A stretch of 64,000 nucleotides of DNA from Cylindrodendrum hubeiense. Its lineage: Eukaryota > Ascomycota > Sordariomycetes > Hypocreales > Nectriaceae. The number at the start of each line of letters is the position of its first letter. Position 1 is the stretch's first letter. The DNA is taken from assembly GCA_014621425.1 (NCBI GenBank), contig JAANBB010000007.1, positions 310,001 to 374,000 of the forward strand, in the 5' to 3' direction. The notes under the pieces were generated by a model. That model was not told the DNA's origin. It was given only the letters and a program-made list of their open reading frames with translations, and ran no database searches. Below are positions 33,027 to 43,737 of the stretch, piece after piece. The position numbers and the translations under genes are program-made.

Positions 33027-36021
33027 TTATTTCTTAAGGCGGCCAGCGTAGAGAATCTCGACGGCCTCGTCCCAGCCGCGGGAAGCGGCAATCTCAGTGA
33101 CGGTGCGGTTCAGCTCGTCGCGGACCTCCAGGTCGACGCCGGACTTCTCGGCGAGCAGGCGTAGGACGGACTCGTCGCCGTTCTCGACAGCCTGCATGAT
33201 GCCGTTCCAGCCACGGTACAGCTTGTTGGGGTCGCCACCGTTTTCGAGCAGGAACTCGAGGATCTCGGTGTCGTCACGGTGCCTCCTCAGGGCCTTGACG
33301 ACGGGCAGATGCTCGCCGGGGGAGTTGACATCGGCGCCGCCCTCCTTGACCAGGAAGTCGACAATGTCTCTGTGGTCCTCGCGGATGGCAGAGGTGAGGG
33401 GGGGAGAAGACTCCGCCGTTCTTGTCCTCGACGGACACGCCGGCGTTGATCAGGAGCTTGACGGACTCCAGCTGGCCGGCGACGACGGCCATCTCCATGA
33501 CACCCTTGAAGGCACGGGGCTCGGCGAGCACGGCGAGGATGCGCTTGAGGATGACGGGGTTCTTGACGGCCATGCACACGGGCCAGTCCTGGCCGCGGAT
33601 GTTGGGATCCGCGCCACGGGCGAGGAGGACATCGACCATCTCGATGCGGCCCTCGCGGATGGCGGTGGACAGGGGCGAGTGACCCTTGGGGGTCTTGTCG
33701 TTGGGGCTCATGCCCTGGTCCAAGAGCCAGGTCAAGGCCTCCATGTTGTTGACGCTGACGGCAGTCTCCATGATGCCCTTGGGCGAGCTCAGGTTGCCGC
33801 CGGCGGCGACAAGCTGGGGGAGGTACTGCAGACGGTTGTGCGTGATGCACTTGAAGCACGGGTACTCGCTGGCGGGGACGTTGGGGTCAGCGCCGTTGCT
33901 CAGCAGCAGCTGGAAGAGGTCGCTGCGGTTGTCACGAATCGACGTGCACAGGGGGGTGTAGACACCGTCCTTCTTGGCGTTGGGGTCGACGCCGGCCTTG
34001 AGCAAGGCGCGGACCGACTCGATGTTGTTGAAGCTGGTGGCAAGCTCCATGATACCAGGGCACTTCTTGTGGTCGGCACCGTGGTCGAGGAGGGCCTGCA
34101 AGCAGGGAGTCTGGTAGGTGGCGGGCCACAGCATGTGCTTGGGACCGGGCAGGTTAGGGTTGGCGCCGTGGTCAAGCAGGCTGTTGACAATGTCGACGCG
34201 GGAGTTCTGGATGGCCTCGAACAGGGCAGTCTTTCCCTCCTTGCTCTTTGCGTCGGGGTCAGACCCGTAGTCGAGGAGGAGATCGACGAGCTTCTTGGGA
34301 GTCTTCTTGTTGGTGGCAGAGATGACGAGGGTATCGCCGCTGACGGTCAACTGTTCGGGGTCGCCGCCGTAGATCAACAGGAGATGCACCATGTTGAGCT
34401 TGTTGCCAATGCAGGCCTCGCCAATGGGAGTCTCGTGGAGGTCGCCGCCTGACATGTTGGGATCGGCGCCGTACTTGAGAAGAGGAACGGCAGAAGCAAG
34501 GGAGCCTCGGTCAACGGCAGCGAGGAGAGGACCCATGCCATCGCGGTCGGCGATGTTGGGGTCGGCGCCGAAGAGAAGAAGGAGACGAACGCTCTCGGCA
34601 TCGCCGTTGACGACGGCCTCCTTCAGGGCAAGGTGATCAGACCCAGTGTTGGGGTTGACACCACGGTCGAGGAGCTGCTCGACGAGCTTGTGGTTCTTGC
34701 CGCGAACAGCGGACAGAAGGGCACTCCTCAGGTTGGGGGCATCCGAACCGGCCGAGCTACGGGGGTTCCAGCGAGGCATGGCGGCGGGCTCGGCCTTTAG
34801 GCGGACAACCTTGGTGTTGTTGTTCAGCTCAAGACCGGCAAGCTCCTCGAGGCTGGCCTCGGCGCTGTCAGACATGCCCGAGTGAGATCGGGTCTCATGG
34901 CCCTCGTCGAAGGTGCTCATGCGGTCAAAGGTGGCGGTGGTGCCCGAGTGATATCGCTCGTTGGAGCTGACAGAGCTGGCCGTGTGTCCAGTGTTGCCGC
35001 TGTAGTGTCGTGTATCGGCACCAGGGCTTGTAACTGAGTCTGGGTGCATGGACGAGGAGCGCTCAGTCCAGGGCAGAGGAGGCAGAGGAGGCTGCGAGCT
35101 ATGAGAAGCGGCCTCGTGGCCCTCGACGCCTCGGTGCAGCGAGGCCGATCCGCGGCGGTATGTTGAGGCGTGATCAGATGTCTTGGCTCTGGCGGCGACA
35201 CCGGCGCGGTGATCCATACGATCGAGGGCGGCGGCCAGACCAGTGTAGCCAATGCCCATCTCCTTCTCAATCTTCTCGTTGCCGAGACTCCACTGGAACA
35301 TGAGGGCGCTCATGCGGAGGCTCTCGCGGGTCTTGCCGAGGGCATGGATCATCTTCTCGAAGTCGTGGTCACCGAAGATCTTGCCCCATCCGCGGCGCAT
35401 GCGGCCCATGGTGCCCTTGCGCTCGTTCTCAAGGAATCTGGCGAGCAGCTGGTCGAGCAGCTGGAAGTCGGCCTGCGTAACACGGAACTTCTTGCTCAGC
35501 TCCGAGATGACATCGGAGGGGAAGGACTGCGAGGTGCGGATGCACTCGCCCAGGCCGGCTTCGATGGAGAAGAGGATCTCGCAGGTATCGAGGAAGTCGT
35601 GAGCGAGGGTATCGAGGCCGTGAGGCTGCTTGGTGACGGCGCTGAGGTACTCAAGCATGCGAATTGAGACTCGGTCGCCGACCGAGGTGGTCTTGTGGCA
35701 GAGCTCCAGACATTGCATCTGGGCCTTGCTAGAGTTAGCCATGATGGCGCTCTTCTTTGTGGTGAGCGTCCGGGTGGGCTGGGGGCTCCGAACAAGGGCG
35801 GGGGGGGAGGACAGGCTGTTTGGGGGAGACGCCTGGAGGTGGTGAGTCTGGGTGATGGGGGTGGTAGGGAAGGTGGGCGTGGTAGGCTGTGACTTGAGGC
35901 CGAGTGCTTCTTTGGATACCAAGGACAAGGACTCTTGGGGGCCGAGAGAGAGAGCTTCGATGAAGGAGTATTCCTTGTCTACTACTCGATCTGTGCCCAC
36001 AGTTAGGTGATTCTTGTTCAT
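33027..36021 (-). CDS. Large ankyrin-repeat protein with a 1-nt frameshift near the C-terminus
   Basis: The main frame runs from the ATG at 36021 and is open to 33274. The protein then loses homology after GGVFSP because of a 7-G run at 33398-33404. Dropping one G rejoins PLTSAIREDHRDIVDFLV and continues the repeats to a TAA at 33027-33029; the whole span then closes exactly (about 997 residues). A second ATG at 35742 (ANSSKAQMQCLELCHKT) is the more conserved-looking start, since the first ~90 residues are low-complexity Ser/Pro. An N-terminal helical domain (~95-270) and a Ser-rich linker precede a long array of ankyrin units (LLDRGVNPNTG, LLLFGADPNIADRDG, LLDHGANPNL and similar) from ~390 to the end. 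Ankyrin arrays bind partner proteins; no catalytic domain is seen. Sequencing error in the G run is as likely as a real mutation. Confidence 0.8.
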
Positions 36022-36220
36022 GCTGAGAGACAAGGACAGCTGGAGGGGACAAGGCTTCCTCTTTAGGGGGCGTAGAAACGCGGGAGCAGCAGACTTTATG
36101 GCGCTCGAGCGGCACTCGGCTGGGCCCAGCTAGATCCAGGCTGGTCGCTATGCTCTTTGCGCCCTCCTTACGGGGTCGATGGGGTCGGCGTCGAGGTGCT
36201 GGGCATCCCGACCTGCGTCT

Positions 36221-36287
36221 CATTGCGCCCATTGTGCCCATTGCGTCCATGGCGTCCGTCCACTACGTGCGCCCACTGCGTCCACGG
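36221..36287. repeat. ~9-bp degenerate tandem repeat
   Basis: Successive units of the type CATTGCGCC / CATTGTGCC / CATTGCGTC / CATGGCGTC, then degraded copies to 36287. Sits 200-266 bp upstream of the ankyrin-gene start. Confidence 0.7.
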
Positions 36288-37684
36288 CGCACCCTGCGTC
36301 GTCCCTCCAGACCCTAGCTCGAGGCTTGGAGCTTAAGAGGGGAGTGGGTGTCGTCGCGCTTTGACAGGCTGCTGTGGAGATGGCGTCGAGCGTACTACGG
36401 ATCGGCCGGGGCGCCAGTGGTACCAGTAGCTTGTCCTAGTGTCCCCAAGATCAGGAACCCACTTGGCTCCAGGATCGCCCACTGCAGGCCAGGGTGTCCC
36501 ATGCAGCGATGCTAGAGCACGCTTTGACGACGGCATGCCGCTGGGAGCCCGCGCATCAGGACCCCCTGTAGCTGTGGTGGTGGCCGAGACCAGACGATGG
36601 CACCCTCGTATGGCCTATGTCACCCAGCGAGAGCTTCGACGCAACCCCACCCAGCGCAAGGTCCGAGCAGTATGGCAGACCAAGGCTCTGCAGGGACAAG
36701 CTCAGGACAAGCTCTCGCGGACTATTCCGCATGGAGGCCTTCAGACACCAGCCGCTACGCGTAGTCGCTGTCGACGGGCGAATGGTGGGTGGTGAGGACG
36801 GTGGGAAGCGAAGGAGAGGGGGGGACGGACGGCCAGAGGGACGGCCAAAGGGACCAAAGGGGCCGGAGGGGCCATAGCCACCAGGAGAGATGCGGCAACA
36901 AGCCAAAGCGCAGCCTTCTGCACAATCCCATGTACATACAGGACGGGGGAGCGGGCGTGGACGGCCAGGCTCGACAAATGCCGATGCAGCCAAAACGCCA
37001 AAACACTAACCGGTACGACTGGGATCCCCCGAGTAAGACGGACGACCCAACGACGCTGTCGACGGCGTGTTACGCACGCGAGACGAGAGACATGGCTGGC
37101 AAGGCGCGCTGGGCGACTCCAGTCATCGGACGAGGGGCGCTGAGCAGTGTAATCAAAAAATGATCAATCGACTGGCCCAGATCGACGTGACTACCGAATA
37201 GCACCGATTGTGCATGGGGAAGCCGACGAGCCAGATCCGAACCGGGACGCGGACGTGGGCGGCTGGGCCACTTGGCTAGCAGCATCGCATCGGAACTTTT
37301 CACCATCGGAGCTTACGACCAGTCGCTTTTGAATCGGCCACCCGAGACCACTGCTGAGGGAGCAGGGAACCCTCGGCCAGAGGAGACGCCCCCAAGGCAG
37401 GGCCAAGGGGGCTACAGGGAGGCTACAGGGAGGCACTATTGGATTGATACCCACCGGCCCAGATGCGCCAGCTGTGCTTGCCCAAGCCACAGACCGCGCC
37501 GAGCCAATGGCGTATCCAGCTGCTAAGACATTCTCATTCCCTGACCCGAAAGCCGGCGGCCCCTCAGAGGCGCGCAAGGTCGAGATCCTGGGGTTGGGCG
37601 GCCTCGTAGCAGAGCCAGGACCAGGTTCTGGTCCCAGTCCCAGGTCCCAGGTCCGGGGAGGGGTTTTCCCGTCACGCCGCCGTT

Positions 37685-37714
37685 ACTGACAGAGACTGAC
37701 AGAGACTGACAGAG
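37685..37714. repeat. 10-bp tandem repeat ACTGACAGAG x3
   Basis: Three perfect copies in a row. Confidence 0.9.
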
Positions 37715-38120
37715 GGAGGACCCCCCCCCAGCAAGTCAGCCTGGCAGGCGAGGGCACTTTGAGACGACAGCGGGGCGCCGTGGTGCTCTCCCTCGAGGTC
37801 CGAGAGACCGCTGATAAGGCCCATGGCAGCGGGGAGTGACGCGAGAGATGCCAGCCGACGAGCCTCGGCCGCTCGCTGGTGCTGGCGATGCGCAGGCGCC
37901 AGCACGGCGAGCATCAGTGCGCCGGGGGCAAGGACAATCCCGAGACTGCGCTGAAGAAGGCCGGGCGTAGGGCCGATGAAGACACCATAACAACACTGTA
38001 TTGGAAACTAGCCGCTGGCCGCGGGACACGACGACCCAACGACGCACGTCCAGGGCGCGGGACGGGGCACGGAGTACGGCGTACGTAGTACACAAGAGGC
38101 AGGACGCACACGATAACTAT

Positions 38121-38168
38121 TACGAAGTACACTACGAAGCCCACTACGCAGTCCACTACGCAGTACGT
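38121..38168. repeat. 12-bp tandem repeat x4
   Basis: Units TACGAAGTACAC, TACGAAGCCCAC, TACGCAGTCCAC and TACGCAGTACGT follow one another. The core TACG-A-AGT-C is kept and the variable positions differ. Confidence 0.85.
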
Positions 38169-39678
38169 GATGTGAAGGATGAGATGACAAGCCACCACTC
38201 ACACACACACGCCCGCCTAGCCCTGCGCCTCGGCGACCAACAAACCCTACAGCCGCAGGCTCGCAATCTCGTTCTGACTCGGTGGAGATGGGCAATCGAG
38301 CTTCTCCACGACGCCGCCTGCGCCCTTTTGCGGTCTGGCCCCCCAGCAGCTCGCTCGGCGGCGCATCATCGGGCGAGCCGCCACGTGGAGGATGCAGCGG
38401 GAGAGGGAATATGCAAGGGCAGTGTGTCTGTTGAGCGCCGGCCGACCGCGGTCTAGACGGGGCTAGCGAGTGCCCTCGCGCAACGCCTCCCATGGCGGCT
38501 CCCACTCACAGCTCGCACCGCGCCCGGGCAGGCGAAAGGCTGAACGCGGTCGGCGAGGACGCGGCACCGGATCCAGCATCGCGCCCCCAGGCTGGCGGAG
38601 TCCCGGCGGAGTTTACTGCGTAGTCGTGGGAGGATGGCAGACGCGGGCGTGGCTAGACAGGTGTCATGCCGGCTAGCCCCTTCATCTGTCCACCCAACAG
38701 GCACGCGGAAAGGGGCGGGCTGCGAATCCCTTCGCCTAATGACCGCTACAGTCGACTACACAACACACGCAGCGCGGGCTGGCAGCCAGCCTTGGCCGCA
38801 GGATCAATCTCATCTGCTCAAGGCCGCCAGACACGGTCTCGGCAGTGGCGGGAAGCTGTCGTGGTGTCGCGAGCTGCACGTGGAGCGGGTTGCAGCCCGG
38901 CCAAGCCACGAAAGCACCGGTTCTCTTGCTTTTTCCATCCTGTCTGCTCCTTTGTTCGCGGCGTGATCAATCATCTGTCAATCCCTTCGCGTGGGACAGC
39001 CGCCAGTCCGCAGTCCCACATGAACTCTGTGGGTTCTCTCTGCCCACCACACGCCATGTATACTTTCGGTAGCTCATGCTGGCGCACCGGATGAGGGGTC
39101 TAGTTTATCTGCGCTGATATCTTAAATTTATTTAATTTTTCCTCTTGTTTTCTTCTCCAAGCGTCGGGGTAGCAAGCCACGCCTCTCTAGCTGGAGGCTT
39201 CCGGCCAACTCTACAACAGCCATGCCCGTCCCTCCAACAACCATCGTCGATCACAGGGCTCGCAGGGCTCGCAGGGCGTCAACAAAGTTGCACTCTGCAG
39301 CCACTCGTCCCAGACAACTGGAGATGAAAGGTGGGACACAAACTTCAACCACCGTGACCCTTGAATGATGTGCCTCTGGGATACCCGGTCGTCCAGCACG
39401 CATCCATCACACAGCCCATAGCCCATGCAGGGAGCACCGTTTCCAATAAACCACTTTTTTGGTCATTGTGTGCTTTTTTGGGGTTCGTTTGCTGACAGCT
39501 CCGTCCTGAATACTACCTGATCTTACCCGCCATCAGCCGAGGCGCCCACAAAACGTGTTTGAGAAGATGAGATGCGACCAACATCGGTCTTGACCGACCA
39601 ACACGATGGCGCACGGTCAGCTGGTGTCTCAAGCCAATGACAGACGCTCGATTGGACCAAGGTCGCGCAGACGAGGTC

Positions 39679-39720
39679 GACCCCAGCTCGACCCAGCTCG
39701 ACCCAGCTCGACCCAGCTCA
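39679..39720. repeat. 10-bp tandem repeat GACCCAGCTC x4
   Basis: Four nearly perfect copies; the first begins GACCCCAGCTC, with one extra C. Confidence 0.9.
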
Positions 39721-39961
39721 ACCGTAATCCCCTTGCTTTTGGAGCTTGGTGAGGCTTCCGACCCCCGGCGTCCATATCCTCCCTTCCCCGCGCCACGCTG
39801 CTTCTCGGAAAAGAAAGGTGCCAATACCAGTTCGATATCACCTTTGCATCTGTGCGCATGTCATCCCTCACCTGCAGCTCCCCGTACGTCACATAAGATG
39901 CGACATGCCATGCGGATGCGGATGCGGATGAGACCCGATGGGAACCGACTGCCGGTACGGA

Positions 39962-40029
39962 GTATCCAGCCCGGTATCCAGGCCAGCATCCAGACCAGCA
40001 TACAGACCGGCATACAGGCCAGTATCCGT
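39962..40029. repeat. 12-bp tandem repeat, about six units
   Basis: Units of the form GTATCCAGCCCG, GTATCCAGGCCA, GCATCCAGACCA, GCATACAGACCG, GCATACAGGCCA, then a partial GTATCCGT. Period is exactly 12. Confidence 0.85.
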
Positions 40030-40113
40030 CGTTCACGGCAAAGTCCCACAGCGGGGTGTTGCATCGAGGCGATCACCGTGCATGGGGTCAATTACTACCA
40101 CGTCGTACTGCCG

Positions 40114-41426
40114 TCACCGCATTGCATCTCCCCAGTCCCTTTCCAGCCCTTCCAGGTCATCTATCAGATTCTCCCACATTTTAGCCTCGCCAACATTCCA
40201 ATCGCCAGCCCCCTCGTCGCCCTTGTCGCCCTTTTGTTTCAAACGACGTCGGAGGTGCATCGCGATGGCCCCAAAGTCGCGCTCGACTCGACGCCGTAGC
40301 CACCATAACCTAAACCGGCCCAGCAGCCCGAGCCAGTAGCCAAAGGCCCAGAGCGCGCGGTCGTCCTGATGGTGAAGCAGCTCGACAAACTCGGGCCCCA
40401 GCTTGCCCACAAACTGCAGGTAAATAAAGATGTTGCACGGTTCGGCCGCCGTCAAACGGCTCTCCGCTAGGGCACGCAACGGCTCTCGCAAGATCCCGGG
40501 GCCCAAGCGGTCCGCTGTGCACGGCCTCAGCAGCCCAGTCCATCGCGAGGGGATGCTGGTGAAACCGAGATCAGCGCTCGAAAGCGTCTGCCAGCCAGTG
40601 CCCGATGCCTCAAACATGGGCTGCAGCGCGCTAGCATCCCTGAACCGAGCGGTGGCCATCAGGAGAGGCTTCAGGCCAAGCTGTAGCGAAAGCCACCCGA
40701 GCCGGGCGCGGTCTGAGCCGAAGACCCAAGATGCGGACACCCGTGCGTCGTCGACAAAGGCAAAGGCCATGAGATTCAGAAACATGGCGGTCGTTAGCAT
40801 GGCATCGGACCGCTCCTGGTCCACGCGCTGAAGCAGCGCCGCCTGGAACCCCTCGAGTGCTACCCGCTGCTGGTGACATTCCGCAATCTCGTGCTCCCTT
40901 GGGTGCGCCGCGTGATGACGGAGGTGGCATGCGGAGACGGCGAGCACGGCTGCTAGTAGATAGCCATGTTCGCCGGGCAGGCTCCATACCGGGAGACAGA
41001 TGCCTCCGGAGATGGCTTCATAGTTCTGGTAATAATGATGCAGCAGTGAGTCAACAGGCGTAGCACCACGAGGCGAAACGCATGCTGCAGGGATAGTTGG
41101 CCTGTAGACGGGTTGCGCCAAGGGACTATTGAGACCTTGGTCCTGCACCCAGTCACGCTCTAGACGCCGATCGAATTCATAGAAGCAGCTTCTATTGCTT
41201 CGCGCGCAGCGTTTACAAACAGGTCTCGTTTCATCGCACTAGAATAGTCTTAGTCCCGGCACGTCAGACACACCTCAATCGCGCCGCGAGTCGTGCATAC
41301 CTTGACTCTCTTTCGCTTACAGCAGAGGCATCCGCTGCGACTCTTGACGTGAAACTTGCGCTTCTTGTGTTCGCGGATGGCCAACGTGGTGTGCGCCGGG
41401 CGCAAGACATGGAATTTGGGCTCCAT
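40114..41426 (-). CDS. Zn2Cys6 transcription factor (Upc2-like layout), intron inside the zinc cluster
   Basis: Two exons, 41426-41301 (42 codons) and 41238-40114, flank a 62-bp intron (GTATGC...ATTCTAG); 416 residues. Exon 1 starts MEPKFHVLRPAHTTLAIREH and ends ...GCLCCKRKRVK. Exon 2 begins exactly with the third Cys: CDETRPVCKRCARSNRSC. Joined, this is a perfect cluster, C33-x2-C36-x6-C43-x6-C50-x2-C53-x6-C60. The basic HKKRKFHVKSRSGC lead-in is typical of factors related to sterol regulator Upc2 and similar fungal proteins. The C-terminal part (LLHHYYQNYEAIS, ILAVSACHLRHHA, EHEIAECHQQRVALEGFQ) fits their short regulatory domain. Without exon 1 the gene looks like a protein lacking DNA-binding capacity. 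Divergent from the carboxylesterase gene, so that gene is a candidate target. Confidence 0.85.
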
Positions 41427-41946
41427 TGGCCAAGGAAATTACTCGGCAGTTTCTCCGAAGAGGCGGTTTCGCGGTATTCCAGATCGAGTATACGGGAGAG
41501 AAATTAAGGATGCTATCCGATCTGGGAGATACGCCCATTTCATGCTTACCACTGGCAGCTCACATGACGCCTAACGGCGCTTCCTTTCAGTTACCAGCTC
41601 GTTTACTAAATCCGTGCTAGCGGCTGACCAGTGACTGACATGAGGACATCCCTGCCGCGGATCTTTTTTAGACTGACACTATCTATTCTCGGTAAACGAG
41701 GTGGCGGAACGTATACCCGGATGATGATGATGATGACTATAATGATAATGATAAGAAGAAGAGAATCAACAATTATTCAACAATTGAAAATGCACAGTCG
41801 CCCGAGGGCCATGGATGGAATAATTAAATACGAGTGCCATCTTAATTATCCGCGAGAAGTTCTCAACTCATTCCAGTCCCCGTTGTGCTACCCTATACAT
41901 CAACCCGCCACAACCAGAATTCTCCAACTAGGGTTAAAACTTGAAA
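41427..41946. promoter_or_regulatory. Divergent promoter, zinc-cluster factor / carboxylesterase
   Basis: 520 bp between two outward-facing genes. Contains a GAT/ATA microsatellite (about 41720-41760) and becomes A/T-rich towards the esterase. No operator is certain. Confidence 0.4.
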
Positions 41947-43737
41947 ATGCATCTCCTACTAAGATCATTAATCATTGTGTCAGGTTTATCAGGTTTTTTA
42001 CTATTGGTTACTGGGTCACCAAGCGAAGCTAAGGAAGATCGTCCTCGTGTAATTAACTTGGATTACGCAACACACATGCCAACTTTCGTCAATACGACAC
42101 ACTCAGGTCGACGCGTCTTAATTTACAAAAATATCCGCTTTGCAAATCCACCAATCAAGAATCTCCGCTTCAGGAAACCTGACTCGAGCATACCCAAGAC
42201 AGAGGGCATCCAAGATGGCCATGTCCCATGGGCTAGTACTGATTGTATCGCCTCCGCGCCGGCAGGAGTTCCGTTCCCGGGAGTAAATGGCACTACCTGG
42301 GGTCATGAGGATTGTTTGTTCCTCGATGTCTACGTCCCCGAAGACGTTAGACCAGGTGACCATGTCCCTGTATTGCACTTTTTCTTTGGTAGCGCGTATG
42401 CGTTTGGTAGCAAGGATCTGTGGTTCAATCCCCTAGGGTTGTTTGACCATGGCGGAGTGAACTCCAAGTTCATTTTCGTTGCAAATAATTACCGGTAATA
42501 ACTAGCACCTGAAGAGCTTCACCGATCAAGGCTAATTTCTTGGCAGCCTTGGTGTCTCGGGGTGGACCTCCGGACCCGGACTGGATATGGATGCCAATGT
42601 GGGTATGCATGACTGTCTCGCCGCGGCGGAATGGACATCCAAGTACATTGGCCGATTTGGAGGCGACAGAAACGAAATAACAGTCATGGGGCAGAGTGCC
42701 GGGGCAGGGATCATTCAACTGTTGACAGTGCTCGATGGTGGCCTCGGAGAACTACCCTTTCAACAGGTAAGGTGCAAGAAAGGTGAAGCTCGTATCCAGA
42801 ACTGACCGAGACAGGCATTTATCTCGTCTCCGGATATACCCCCACGACGGAATGTATCGGCTCGCCAGACAGATCTGTTCCAGACCGTCCTTGAATCAGC
42901 AAACTGCACCACACTCGAGTGTCTACGTAGTGTACCCGAGGACACGATCCGCCGAGTTAACGATGAGTTGATAAACCAGATATCGTCTGATGCCGGCGGG
43001 GGCGTTTTTGGACCGACGCCTGGGTTTGGACCTGTTCCTGATGGCAAATCTATCCCAGATATGCCGGCAGTCTTATTCAAACAAGGGCGCTATCACCGAG
43101 AGCTTAAGTCTCTAATCGTTGGAAACATGGCCGACGAGGTAATAGCTGCGCTCCTGCTGGGCTATTCTTTTCTGACCTGTGTAGGGAAACGGTCTTTCCC
43201 ACGATACAGACCAGCCGGCATACTTTCCAATAATGGTTCGTCAGTCACTCCCCAATTCCACTACTGAGACCATCGCGGAAATCCAAAGTCTCTATGACTT
43301 CAAATCAAACCCTGCAAAACTGGCCTGGGATTGGACAACGGACGTGATATTTGCCTGCAATGCACACAGTATTGCCCGCGCCTTTCCTTCACGGGCATAC
43401 CGATACATCATGTCAGCACCGCCTGCCACACATGGTTATGACATGTTCTGTAAGTGTTGGTTTTTTGATTAAAGGGCTGGGCTAACTCGGCCTAGACTAT
43501 TTCCATGTTGACCAAGAGACCACACCGGTTACTAGTCCAACTGTTGCTCATCAATTTCAACGCCGCTTGCTGCAATTCATTCATGGAAAGGACATTCCTT
43601 GGCCCAAGTACGGCCGGAGCGAGCGACTCGTTAATATTACCGATTTGGGGTTCGAGATCGCAGATCTTAATGAAGATTTGAAGAATAGGTGCAATTTCAT
43701 TATGGCGGCAGTCATGGACCCAATGAATGGAGCATAG
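41947..43737 (+). CDS. Secreted type-B carboxylesterase (COesterase family)
   Basis: Five exons, 41947-42494, 42547-42766, 42815-43138, 43185-43449 and 43496-43737. Introns are 46-52 bp, all GT-AG with matching phases; 532 residues, the family's normal length. A leader of ~25 residues (MHLLLRSLIIVSGLSGFLLL...) directs secretion or membrane insertion. Family marks: IRFANPP and LRFRKP near the N-terminus; EDCLFLDVYVPE, with its Cys pairing to an upstream CIAS Cys; the nucleophile in TVMGQSAGAG (Ser233); and the likely catalytic His in THGYDMFYYF. N-glycosylation sites (NTT, NGT, NCT, NST) support export. It hydrolyses carboxylic esters; secondary-metabolite maturation or xenobiotic ester breakdown are both possible given the neighbouring regulators. 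Confidence 0.9.

Larger units (their letters stand above)
36022..40113. other. Four-kilobase gene-poor stretch with several short tandem repeats
   Basis: No frame here shows a domain, splice logic or coding bias despite many open frames over 80 codons on both strands, as GC-rich DNA gives. Five unrelated short-period tandem repeats lie in it, listed separately. It is the promoter side of the ankyrin gene and the 3' side of the 41.4-kb regulator. A long 5' leader or a non-coding RNA is possible but not shown. Confidence 0.6.

Noticed and set aside
33097..34452. 451-codon plus-strand frame opposite the ankyrin gene
   Set aside because: Antisense of the ankyrin repeats; no domain of its own.
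38008..40299. Several open frames of 110-220 codons
   Set aside because: All lie in GC-rich repeat DNA, overlap each other in many frames and show no domain, signal or splice logic.
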